In this document: positions 55,534 to 63,256 of the stretch, one piece after another | Layout of the letters: each line of letters opens with the position of its first letter | Position numbering within the stretch: position 1 is the stretch's first letter | Origin: Streptomyces tendae | Lineage (GTDB): Bacteria; Actinomycetota; Actinomycetes; Streptomycetales; Streptomycetaceae | Reading direction: 5' to 3' | Assembly (NCBI RefSeq): GCF_008632955.1 | Contig: NZ_CP043960.1 | Location: forward strand, 344,251-408,250 | DNA length: 64,000 bases | Position numbers and translations under genes: made by a program | Notes under the pieces: model-generated | The model's input: the letters and a program-made list of their open reading frames with translations, nothing else | Told to the model about the DNA's origin: nothing | The model's database searches: none

Positions 55534-55770
55534 TTCCGAGTGGCCGACGCCTGAAACGTCCCGCTGGCGGTGGCCGCCATCCGTGCCCCTAGGCTCGGCA
55601 TGGGCCGGGGAGGCTGGTGGCCCGTCCGGGCGGCGTGCGAAGGTCCGGACGGAATCCGCCTCGTATGGTGCCGGTCCAGTCAAGAGCGGCGGGCGCGACA
55701 CGCTGCACGGCCGACGTACTCGCAATGTCCCGCCACACCGTTCCCAGATCGTTGATGTTGACGGGACCAT
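55400..55770 (+). repeat. Dispersed repeat: HNH-nuclease 3' end plus CRISPR upstream DNA, copy 2
   Basis: Counterpart of 25257-25628. It starts inside the nuclease gene and ends at GGGACCAT (55763-55770), the first eight bases of the CRISPR repeat, after which the DNA is the 3' part of an endonuclease-VII-like gene instead of an array. Confidence 0.8.
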
Positions 55771-55771
55771 A

Positions 55772-56456
55772 CCGGTCTCGTGATCATGGTCGACCATCGC
55801 TCCCGGGTAGCGGCCGCACAGGTGGCAGTCGGGCCCCAGCGCGTCGACGAGGGCAGCGCGCATCCGCCGGACGGAAGCGGTACGGGCTGGGGGAGGGGGG
55901 CCAGCTGTCCAGCAGGCTGTAGTGGCCGGCGACACACCGCTCCCGCCGGCTGACCAGGCTAGGGTCGGTGCACGGGCCGAGAAGGCGCACTCCAGGTGAC
56001 CTCGGCCGAACCCCAGACGATGCCGGCGTCGACTCGCCCGCTCACCCACTCCTGCGGACCGCTGGCGCTTTCGACCCACGAACAGTGCTGCCGGTGCGGG
56101 AATCCTGCGGGCGACTGCTGGCCGCCGCAGAGCAGGTGACCGGCACGCACGAGGTGGTGGCGGCCGTCGTCGCCGAGGGCGGCGAAGGCGGAACCCGGCG
56201 GCCCGGGCAGCGCAGTCGGCATGCGGCACGGGTACTCGTCGGCGTCGGCGACGAGCTGTTCCACGAAGGGCAGGCCCTGGTGGGCCCAGCGCCACAACAG
56301 CTTCGCACGCCGGTAGGGAGGCATATCGTCCAAAGTGGGCACCAGGTGATCGTGGCGCACGGCACTGACAACGCCCGTACGGCCAGCGCGGGCATGAGCC
56401 TGCCGCTCCCGATGGCCAGGGCAGCCGCACTCTGCTGCACCAGGTGCAGTGATCAT
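55772..56456 (-). pseudogene. Endonuclease VII-like protein, frameshifted and 3'-truncated
   Basis: Frames combine to DDMPPYRRAKLLWRWAHQGL, FPHRQHCSWVESASGPQEWV, then after a shift near 55985 CVAGHYSLLDSWPPSPSPYR, and after another near 55860 LVDALGPDCHLCGRYPGAMV with VDHDHETG. DCHLC and the DHDHETG motif are the zinc/His-Me-finger core of phage-type endonuclease VII. The gene is cut right after this motif at the junction with the repeat. The start near 56456 is uncertain. Confidence 0.65.
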
Positions 56457-56483
56457 GCGCAACTCTCGCAGCCGGGCACTATC

Positions 56484-57503
56484 TCAGCCCCGCGGCTCGG
56501 GAAGCTCCCCTGGCCTGACAGCCACGATCTCCACGCTGGTGCAGCCACTGCTCTCGAGAGCAGCCTTCCGGTCCTGGGCGCTGGGCTCGTCGTAGGCGAC
56601 GGCGGAGGAACGAGGCGTGCCGATGGAGTCTGTCCAGGTGAGGCAGTAGTTCTGCATGGTTATCACGCGTTCATCGTTGCCCCTCCTGCCGGCCCGACCC
56701 TGACAGGAGTGGCCGTCGTCCGCGAGGGTGTCGTCGATGCAGTCAGCGTCGGCAGCGCCGCCGCATACGCGCGGTTGCCCGACGCGGAACGAGAGACTAT
56801 GCGCGGCGCGCCAGGCATCAAGGGCCGGAACGGTCGCCTGACCAACGACGATCGCCGCGACGCTCGGTTTGAGGCGAGTCATGGCGTGGACGACATCAAT
56901 GAAAGGAGAGTCCAGCAGTGCCTGGGCTACGCGCTCGGCCTCGGAGGGGGCGTTTCGACGCAGACCATGCCAGTCGCGGAGGATGGAGCAGGCCCGGACG
57001 AAGGCATCCACTCGCCCTTTGACAAGTTCTGCCCGGTTCAGCCCGAACACCCGTATCGTCTCATCACCCTTGGGCGACAGCGGATCGTACGTGCCGACCG
57101 ACAACCGCAGAGTGAGATGATCGGCGGGATCCTCTGCCGTGGGGTCCACCAGCAGACAGTCCCCGTTCGCATCCACCGGATACTTACGGTTCTTCGTGTT
57201 GCTGTTGCAGAACGAACAGGCCAGGAGGTGGTTGACCCACACGAAGGCCCGCAGAGGTGCCCTCTCCAACGGCTCGAAGTGATCGATGTCAGTTCCGCGG
57301 CTGTCATCGCAGTACATGCACCGCACGGCACCGCGGGCCATCGACTCCAGGGCCGAGCGCACATGCTTCTTGGGAGCCTTCGCGTCTCCCCAGAGTTCCC
57401 GAGCAGCTTGGCCGGTAGCCCCGGCACTCTCGACCCGCTGTGTCCATCGCGTCAGCAAGCTCTGCGCCTGCGTGGAGATATCGACGCGTTGAAGCGGAAT
57501 CAC
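56484..57503 (-). CDS. HNH nuclease of a Septu-like pair (PtuB-like)
   Basis: A 339-residue protein with an HNH core: CMYCDDSRGTDIDHFEP, WVNHLLACSFCNSNTKNRKY and the downstream DCLLVDPTAEDPADHL, as in PtuB and RloB-neighbouring HNH proteins. The GTG start overlaps the ATPase stop (GTGA), so the two are made together. After about residue 240 comes a Cys-rich linker and then a segment starting MQNYCLTWTDSIGTPRSSAV that resembles a separate small protein; an internal ATG precedes it, so this is a natural fusion or a frame-joined neighbour. Septu nucleases cut nucleic acid upon ATPase activation by phage. Confidence 0.75.
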   Translation of the reverse strand: MIPLQRVDISTQAQSLLTRWTQRVESAGATGQAARELWGDAKAPKKHVRSALESMARGAVRCMYCDDSRGTDIDHFEPLERAPLRAFVWVNHLLACSFCNSNTKNRKYPVDANGDCLLVDPTAEDPADHLTLRLSVGTYDPLSPKGDETIRVFGLNRAELVKGRVDAFVRACSILRDWHGLRRNAPSEAERVAQALLDSPFIDVVHAMTRLKPSVAAIVVGQATVPALDAWRAAHSLSFRVGQPRVCGGAADADCIDDTLADDGHSCQGRAGRRGNDERVITMQNYCLTWTDSIGTPRSSAVAYDEPSAQDRKAALESSGCTSVEIVAVRPGELPEPRG

Positions 57504-58843
57504 CGTTCCTGCTCCAGCCGCGCCGACACCTCGGCCACCCTGCTCTCCAGAGAGCTCGTCAGCAGGCCGCTCAGCTCCTGGTACTCGGCGATCTCCTCAG
57601 CCGTGGCCGCTTCGGCATACACCTTGCGCTCCAGGGCCACCAGACGCCGACGCTGCTGCTCGGCACGGCTGGAGTACGGCGTCTCCAGACCGAAAAGCTC
57701 CGAGAGCACAGCATCGTCTCCGCTCCCGTACACGACCCTGCGGTAGAGATCCTCGTCCACCACTTCGGGGGGCTGTTGCTCGTCTGCTCCAGGGAGCCGG
57801 ATCAGTCCGCCCTCGTCGGCAGCCTGGCAGATGTATGGGCTGTGGCTGGTGACGATGAACTGGATGTTGGGGAAGTGGTCCTGCATCCAGTCGCCTATCT
57901 TGCGCTGCCAGGTCACATGCAGGTGCGCGTCCACTTCGTCGATCAGCACCACGCCCGGGGCGAGGATCGCCGTACCCCCAGACCTGGAAGCGGTCGGATG
58001 AGTGTGCAAGTACCCGTAGGCGCCGTGGAGCTGCCGGACGATGTCCAGCACCAGTGCCGCCACCGTCCGGTAGCCGTCGCTCATCTCCCTCAACGGGAAG
58101 CCGGGCCCCTTATGGCCCTTCTCGACCACCCACAAGCCGTCCGCTGACACCCTCTGGATCTGGTACCGGTCGGGCAACAACCCGTCCCGCAGCAACGACA
58201 GGACCTGATTGAGCAACACGGCGGCCTCGCTGCTCGTGCCTTCCTCGTACATACGCAGCCGTAGATCGATCAGCCACGCCACGCCCTCGGCCAGCGAGGC
58301 GTCCTCGTGGAAGAGCGTTGCCAGGCGCCCACTGGGCCCCTGGTTCAGCATGAGCCGCTGCGCCTCGCTGGAGCCGCCGGTCAACCGCCGGAACGGCCCG
58401 TAGCCGGCACAGAACCAGCCGATCGGGTTCTCCACCCACGGCCCGCGAGGGCCACTCTTGCCAGTACCCAGCGGTGCCATCACCGGCCGAGGAGCATGAC
58501 GATCAGGCTCAGGGTGTGTCCACCGCAGACCCAAAGAGATCTCACCTTGAGGCTTGTTGCCCGATCCCGTAAAGCCATCGTGCACCGGGTCGCTGACGAC
58601 GTGGACCTCTACCTCCCCCTTCTTGGCAGGCGTCGAGATCCAGCCGGTGAAGTCCGACACCAGCGCCCGCGCGACCGCCGGTCCACCCAGCGCCAGGGCA
58701 ATCGCCTGCAGCACAGTGGATTTGCCCGAACTGTTGCGACCCGCAAGCACCGTCCAGCCGCTACGCCCGGGCAAAATCAGATCGGCCGCCCGCCTACCGG
58801 TGAAGCCTTTGACGTTCCTGAGCTGGACCCTCGTGACGTACAC
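57500..58843 (-). CDS. SMC/OLD-like ATPase of a Septu-like pair (PtuA-like)
   Basis: A 447-residue AAA/ABC-type ATPase: start VTRVQLRNVKGFTGRRA, Walker A AGRNSSGKSTVLQ, signature-like REMSDGYRTVAALVLD, Walker B GVVLIDEVDAHLHV and the switch HSP in VTSHSPYICQA. The C-terminal ~70 residues are helical. GTG 58843 has GGAGG upstream. Followed by an HNH nuclease in an overlapping frame, the defining architecture of the Septu antiphage system (PtuA/PtuB). It would sense phage and license the nuclease. Confidence 0.8.
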   Translation of the reverse strand: MYVTRVQLRNVKGFTGRRAADLILPGRSGWTVLAGRNSSGKSTVLQAIALALGGPAVARALVSDFTGWISTPAKKGEVEVHVVSDPVHDGFTGSGNKPQGEISLGLRWTHPEPDRHAPRPVMAPLGTGKSGPRGPWVENPIGWFCAGYGPFRRLTGGSSEAQRLMLNQGPSGRLATLFHEDASLAEGVAWLIDLRLRMYEEGTSSEAAVLLNQVLSLLRDGLLPDRYQIQRVSADGLWVVEKGHKGPGFPLREMSDGYRTVAALVLDIVRQLHGAYGYLHTHPTASRSGGTAILAPGVVLIDEVDAHLHVTWQRKIGDWMQDHFPNIQFIVTSHSPYICQAADEGGLIRLPGADEQQPPEVVDEDLYRRVVYGSGDDAVLSELFGLETPYSSRAEQQRRRLVALERKVYAEAATAEEIAEYQELSGLLTSSLESRVAEVSARLEQER

Positions 58844-59334
58844 CCGCGCTCTGCCTCCATCCGACCGCCTCGCCCCTCACACGAACAGAGCCTCGCGGGG
58901 CACCGATGCCCTACATTCTCACGCCTCCGGCCACGCGCGACGCCGCTGGCCAGGACGACGAGCACAGCAACCCGCCCCTGCGGCGCCCCTCCGCGGCTGA
59001 CAACAACAACCACACACGGCCGGCTTCCCCGGCCGACGCTGAGCCCTCCCACTACAGCAGCCCCGCCTCCGCATGGACGTAACCGAAAGCATGCGCCATA
59101 TGGACCACCGCGCGGCGCATCACGTCCTGGCACTCGGTGCCCGGGGCCGCGCCGCTGGCGGTCGCCGGAGAGCGCGACGATCCGCTGTACCGGCAGCGCG
59201 ACGGCCAGATGACTGCCGGTGGGGAGAAGCCCCCCGGCTCGGGGCACAGGCCTCCTGCCACCGATGCCGGAACTCTGCGTCCGCGCGCCTACGGCGCGGG
59301 CGAGGAGAACAGACGATCGCGTGACTCTCGATCG
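58844..59334. other. Mostly noncoding; small ORF and repeat
   Basis: A 57-codon frame from ATG 58908 (PYILTPPATRDAAGQDDEHS) is Ala/Pro/Asn-rich and unsupported. From 59141 the DNA carries the first copy of a ~90-bp repeat (see 60189). Confidence 0.35.
59141..59230. repeat. ~90-bp degenerate repeat, copy 1 of 2
   Basis: Similar to 60189-60280 in the same orientation. On the minus strand both encode nearly the same peptide (AVALPV-RIVALSGDRQRRGP) with several silent changes, which suggests a once-coding segment. Confidence 0.6.
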
Positions 59335-60057
59335 TCAATCCTGGTCCTCGTCGAGGCCGTCGGCGGGGTAGGGGTGCAGTGATACACCTACCGCTATGCG
59401 CGCCTGCCTGAACTCCTCGTCCACTGTGCCCTGCAACCTATAGGTGTTGCGGAGCAGCGGCACCGGCCAGCCGGCTTCACGCAGAGCCGCCTCATCGATC
59501 ACACCGGCCTTGGCCGCCCAGTCTCGAAGACCGCGCAGCGCGGCCTCCGCCACTGTGGCGGTCATGTTCGCTGTATACACCAGCCACCCATCCTCGGCGA
59601 GTTCCTCGCCGAGGCCACACTCGGGGCTTCCCTTGGATGCCCCGAGTGGCTGGTCCGTCCCAACGACCAGGACACGGCCGCCATCCATGCGGGCGAGAAC
59701 CAGCACAACCCGGGACCTGTCCGCCTGAGTCTGCACTTCACCGGCAGCCGCAACCACCCGGCCCCACAAGTCCGCTGCCGACACCTCGTCGAGGTTCACG
59801 GTTTCGCTCTGGCCACCCTGCGGCATGCGGTCTGCAGGCATGCGCGCGTTCACTCCGTCGATCTTGAGCTGCCGAAGGACGGACCGCTCCACCTGCCGCG
59901 CGGCCTCCCGGGAGGGCAGCAGCACAGCGCGGTACAGGTGCCAGCCCTGGCTCCGGTGCTGATCGATCCGCGCGGAATCCAAGCCAGCAATCCCCACCTT
60001 CCCAACCCCGGTGGCGCTATGCGTGACCACGTAGACGTGCGTGGGCGTTTCGATCAT
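59335..60057 (-). CDS. GIY-YIG-like hypothetical protein
   Basis: A 240-residue protein. The first ~80 residues (PTHVYVVTHSATGVGKVGIA, HRSQGWHLYRAVLLPSREAA, VERSVLRQL) resemble the GIY-YIG/T5orf172 fold, with the KVGIA strand and a helix ending in Glu-x-x-Val. The C-terminal ~160 residues are unrecognised. Start ATG 60057 has GGAG upstream. If it is a nuclease it would be Mg-dependent; the catalytic Arg/Glu are not certain. It is downstream of nothing obvious, about 500 bp from the Septu-like pair, possibly part of the same defence patch. Confidence 0.55.
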   Translation of the reverse strand: MIETPTHVYVVTHSATGVGKVGIAGLDSARIDQHRSQGWHLYRAVLLPSREAARQVERSVLRQLKIDGVNARMPADRMPQGGQSETVNLDEVSAADLWGRVVAAAGEVQTQADRSRVVLVLARMDGGRVLVVGTDQPLGASKGSPECGLGEELAEDGWLVYTANMTATVAEAALRGLRDWAAKAGVIDEAALREAGWPVPLLRNTYRLQGTVDEEFRQARIAVGVSLHPYPADGLDEDQD

Positions 60058-60151
60058 GCGTTCATCTCCGTCCGGGCCGACCCACACAGCCCGGAGTGGT
60101 CGACGAGATGGATGTACAGCGCGCCACAACTCACCCAGGGGCCCGCCCCGT

Positions 60152-60829
60152 TTAGTGTTCGTCCACCGGTTCGTGGGCGGGCACCTGTCCGGGGCCGCGC
60201 CGCTGGCGGTCGCCCGAGAGTGCGACGATCCGGTGGACCGGCAGTGCGACGGCCGGGTGGCCGCCGGTGGGGGAGAAGCCCATCTGGCCGGCATCGGGCT
60301 CGAAGAACGTCACCGTGCCGTACAGGCGGTGCAACGCCGTATCCGGTCGGCTCCCGCACTCGACGCCCACCCACAGCGTCCACTCCCGCAACCAGTGGAA
60401 GGGAAGGTTCGCCAGTTCCGCAGCCGCGGCGCCCGGGTGATCGTCGTCCGGTACCCAGATATATGCGCCCACGACCAGGTCGTTGTACCGCTCGATCGAT
60501 TCCAGCCCGCCGCCCCCCGGCCCGCACGACCGCCGCGCATCACGCCCCGCCGCCCTCACCTTCGTCACCAAGACCGAAGGCAGCGCGCCCGCCCCATCAC
60601 GCTCAGACACCTCCTGCTCCCCGGGGCCGGTAGCACCCGGCGCCACGTCCGGCCCGACCACGATCGCCCACGCTGCTCGCGGGTATGTTCGACGGTATGC
60701 CGGGCGGCGAAGCCGGGACGGCCAGCACCACGGCGTGATCCGGCTCCCACCCGTAACCGGGTGCGGCGTCCACCGAACGGCACGCAGGGCCCGTGCTGCT
60801 TGTACTGGGCCAGGAAGCCAGGCCCGCAT
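60152..60829 (-). CDS. Hypothetical protein, start uncertain
   Basis: The believable part runs from about 60620 to 60152: ERYNDLVVGAYIWVPDDDHP, LANLPFHWLREWTLWVGVEC and RLYGTVTFFEPDAGQMGFSP, ending in the repeated peptide AVALPVHRIVALSGDRQRRG. The first ~70 codons are low complexity, so the true start is downstream or the 5' end is lost. Family unknown. Confidence 0.45.
   Translation of the reverse strand: MRAWLPGPVQAARALRAVRWTPHPVTGGSRITPWCWPSRLRRPAYRRTYPRAAWAIVVGPDVAPGATGPGEQEVSERDGAGALPSVLVTKVRAAGRDARRSCGPGGGGLESIERYNDLVVGAYIWVPDDDHPGAAAAELANLPFHWLREWTLWVGVECGSRPDTALHRLYGTVTFFEPDAGQMGFSPTGGHPAVALPVHRIVALSGDRQRRGPGQVPAHEPVDEH
60189..60280. repeat. ~90-bp degenerate repeat, copy 2 of 2
   Basis: Counterpart of 59141-59230, offset 1048 bp. 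It forms the 3' end of the hypothetical gene at 60152-60829. Confidence 0.6.
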
Positions 60830-60891
60830 CTTGCTGCCAGAAGAATCCGGCTCAGAACTGCCGTACGGTCAGGAGCCGGCCCAGCGCCGGG

Positions 60892-60942
60892 CGACGTCCT
60901 GTTCGCGATGCTCCGCGACGGCACCTTCTACGAACCGCAGCC
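60892..60942 (+). pseudogene. IS110 transposase 3'-end remnant
   Basis: DVLFAMLRDGTFYEPQP is identical to the C-terminus of the intact IS110 transposase at 20.6 kb. Sequence diverges right after the codons for YEPQP (here VRSG and a stop, there SASIT and a stop), which marks the element's right end. Confidence 0.75.
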
Positions 60943-61002
60943 GGTCAGGTCAGGCTGAGTAGCCGAGACCGCTCCCACCGGCCGCGACCAGCGCGTTGTC
61001 CG

Positions 61003-61608
61003 TCAGCCCCCGGCACCTGCAACCCGCCCCTGTTCCAGCCTGCCTTGGGCGGCCGTGAGCGGGCGGGCCGCCGCTGCGGGCCGGCTCGGACTCGGGAACA
61101 CCGGCGATGGGGTGATGTGTGGCGCACGGACGGCGGTGGAGGCGAGCGTGGTGAGGAGGCGCAGGGCGTTGCCCGCCTTGCAGCGTCTGCGGCGAATACG
61201 GGTGGCGCCTCTACAGCTGGAGCTTCTGACCGTTCCCCGCGAGGGCCGCTCGTTCTTGACGCCGCTGCACGCCAGGAGCTCGGTCCCGGTGGCGTCGAAG
61301 TAGAGAGTGAAGAACCAAGATCGGTTTGCTGCGACGATGATGCCGGTACGCAGTTGCTCATCGCGGTGCCGAGCGCGGAGGATCTCAACGGTCTCGTCAA
61401 GACCGAGGGTCGTCAGGCCGATCTTCAACGACCGTTTCAGCCTTGTCGCAGCGATGCCGAGGACCATCCACTGTGGCGGCTGTCCGTCGTAGAGCATTAC
61501 CTCGCCGCCGGCGGCAATGGCGTCGCGTGCTGCCTTGCAGGCACTGGTCTGGTCTTTGAGCATCGCGGTGACGTCGGGCTGACTTGGGTTCTTGTCCTCG
61601 GTGGCCAT
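61003..61608 (-). CDS. Hypothetical protein (201 aa)
   Basis: From ATG 61608: PDVTAMLKDQTSACKAARDA, GGEVMLYDGQPPQWMVLGIA, LGLDETVEILRARHRDEQL and WFFTLYFDATGTELLACSGV form a believable mixed alpha/beta protein of about 130 residues. The last ~70 residues are Arg/Ser/Pro-rich and may follow a frameshift near 61230. Family unknown; no signal peptide or membrane segment. Confidence 0.5.
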   Translation of the reverse strand: MATEDKNPSQPDVTAMLKDQTSACKAARDAIAAGGEVMLYDGQPPQWMVLGIAATRLKRSLKIGLTTLGLDETVEILRARHRDEQLRTGIIVAANRSWFFTLYFDATGTELLACSGVKNERPSRGTVRSSSCRGATRIRRRRCKAGNALRLLTTLASTAVRAPHITPSPVFPSPSRPAAAARPLTAAQGRLEQGRVAGAGG

Positions 61609-61733
61609 GCGGCGACTGTAGGGAGCGAACGCGGGCGTTGCTACGGGGATGGGCGTGGCCTGCGCGGGGCCGTTGGGCCGTGGGGAGCCAACAGGACCGC
61701 CTACCCAGCGAAGGACGTCCGTCGATGACGATG

Positions 61734-62303
61734 CTACTTCGCGCTGATGGCCGCAGCCTGCGTGCGGCATCGTTCCAGCCCTGCAATCACCTCTTCGTGG
61801 TCCGGGCGGTCCCGGCTGGCCAGGAGTTCGCCAGCCGCGGTCATGGCGGCCCAAAATTCGGGTGGTGAGCCGCGCCCGGCCGGGAACCGGGTTTTGGCGA
61901 AGTAGAGGAAGATCTTCGTGAGCTCCCCGGCGCGAAACCACGCGAGCAGGCCGGCGGGATAGCCTCCGCGGGCACCAGCGGCGGTTCCCAAGAGGTCGCG
62001 GATGCGCTCCTCGTGTTCCTCAAGTACTCGGTCCACGATGAAGACGTGCCCAAACCTGAGAAAGTAGGCGAGGTCCTCCTCCTCACCCACCGCGAAGTCT
62101 GAGAAGAGTGGCTCGACCTCGCGGAGCCGGGCCTCGGCGTCAGTCCGGGGCACACCCAGGGCCAAGCACACGGCCAACACACAGACACCCCAGTTGCCGG
62201 TCCTCGCAGCCAGCTCGGCGAAGACCTCCTCGTCGCTTTGCCCTGCGGCGAGCATCTCCTGCGCCTCCAGAACCAGCGCGCCCTCGTCCTCCCCGTGACT
62301 CAT
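61734..62303 (-). CDS. Hypothetical helical protein, possible immunity protein
   Basis: A 189-residue, helix-rich acidic protein: ALVLEAQEMLAAGQSDEEVF, VFIVDRVLEEHEERIRDLLG and HEEVIAGLERCRTQAAAI. It is intact from ATG 62303 but lacks a clear ribosome site. It lies head to head with the Rhs-core fragment on the other strand. Acidic orphan proteins beside Rhs tips are often immunity factors, but this is inference from position only. Confidence 0.5.
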   Translation of the reverse strand: MSHGEDEGALVLEAQEMLAAGQSDEEVFAELAARTGNWGVCVLAVCLALGVPRTDAEARLREVEPLFSDFAVGEEEDLAYFLRFGHVFIVDRVLEEHEERIRDLLGTAAGARGGYPAGLLAWFRAGELTKIFLYFAKTRFPAGRGSPPEFWAAMTAAGELLASRDRPDHEEVIAGLERCRTQAAAISAK

Positions 62304-62339
62304 GGCGAGAGGCTACCGCGAGGTGCGATGACCGAGCCG

Positions 62340-62780
62340 GCCGCGATCCCCTCGCTCACCCGGGCCTCCCGCGCATACAGCCAGCCCCTCACCGACCACC
62401 TCGGCACGGCGAACACGGCGGTCGAACTGTCGGCCGGTCAGCCGGTCACACGCCGCGCCTACAAGCCTTACGGCGAACTGCGCGTCCCAAGCCGGCGAGC
62501 TGGCCGAACAAACGCGGTTATCTGGGCGTCGGCATCGATGACGCAGACACAGGACTGACGCACATCGGAGCCCGCGAGTACGACCAGAACTCGGGGCGCT
62601 TCCTCTCGGCCGACCCGGTCATCGACATCGCGGACCCGCTCCAGATGAACGGGTACACGTACGCCAACAGCAGCCCGATCAGCAAAAGTGATCCCTCAGG
62701 TCTGAAGCTCGCATGCGGCCCCGGATTCGACACGCCCTGCCCGAAGTCCGACCAGAACGGCGACGGCGTACCCGAACGCT
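62340..62780 (+). pseudogene. Rhs-repeat core fragment, tip lost
   Basis: TDHLGTANTAVELSAGQPVT and RRAYKPYGEL, then after a shift near 62490 GYLGVGIDDADTGLTHIGAR, EYDQNSGRFLSADPVID and NGYTYANSSPISKSDPSGL. This is the C-terminal Rhs core that normally precedes a variable toxin tip. The sequence after DPSGL lasts only about 30 codons before merging into CRISPR repeats. The large N-terminal repeat region is absent. Confidence 0.75.
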
Positions 62781-62793
62781 CACGTTCACGTTC

Positions 62794-62969
62794 GGAACAT
62801 CCCTGCGTCGGCGGGAAGGACGGCCACCATCATGATCACGCTGGTGGTGAGAGCGGAACACCCCAGCGTCGGCCTCGATGGAACATCCCCGTGTCGGTGA
62901 GGAGGACCGCGGCTGTACGCCGAGGGTGACGGCCTCCTCCGGAATACCCCCGCGTCGGCGGGGAGGACT
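62794..62969 (+). CRISPR. Short type I-E-like CRISPR array, second repeat type
   Basis: 29-bp repeats start at 62794, 62855 (truncated), 62880 and 62941. Spacings are 61, 25 and 61 bp, with intact 32-bp spacers at 62823-62854 and 62909-62940. The clearest repeat begins GGAATACCCCCGCGTCGGCG and ends GGGAGGACT. The 25-bp unit fits a 36-bp deletion removing the repeat end and most of a spacer. The repeat differs in sequence from the array at 25.6 kb. No cas genes adjoin; an Rhs fragment lies on the left and a TniB-like gene on the right. Confidence 0.75.
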
Positions 62970-63256
62970 GTCGTCGGCTGGTGTTTTTGGGTTGGTGTTG
63001 TGGTTGCGGGCGGGGGTTTCTCAGTTTTGTGGGGTGGTTTTGGTGGTGGCCGGGAGGGTTCTGGGTGGGGGCTTGTGTGTGTGGGTGGCTTTTGGCCTGC
63101 GTGTTTGTGGTGTGTGCAGGTTGATTGGGTGTAGTGCAGTTTTTCTGGGTGGCTCGTTGGGGTGTGGGTGGGGTCATGGGGCGCTGACGTGAGGTGTTGG
63201 CGTTCGGGTGGTGGCCGGTGGGGATCGGGACGGGGGGTTGAGGCAGACGACGCAGG
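62970..63256. other. G/T-rich strand-asymmetric tract, no gene
   Basis: From about 62982 to 63180 the plus strand is dominated by G and T with very few A or C, an extreme skew for this genome. No coding signal. It could be an element end or a G-rich structure former. Confidence 0.6.

Noticed and set aside
55968..57746. 592-codon plus-strand frame
   Set aside because: Shadow of the endonuclease VII and HNH nuclease genes; no motif and unlike any family.
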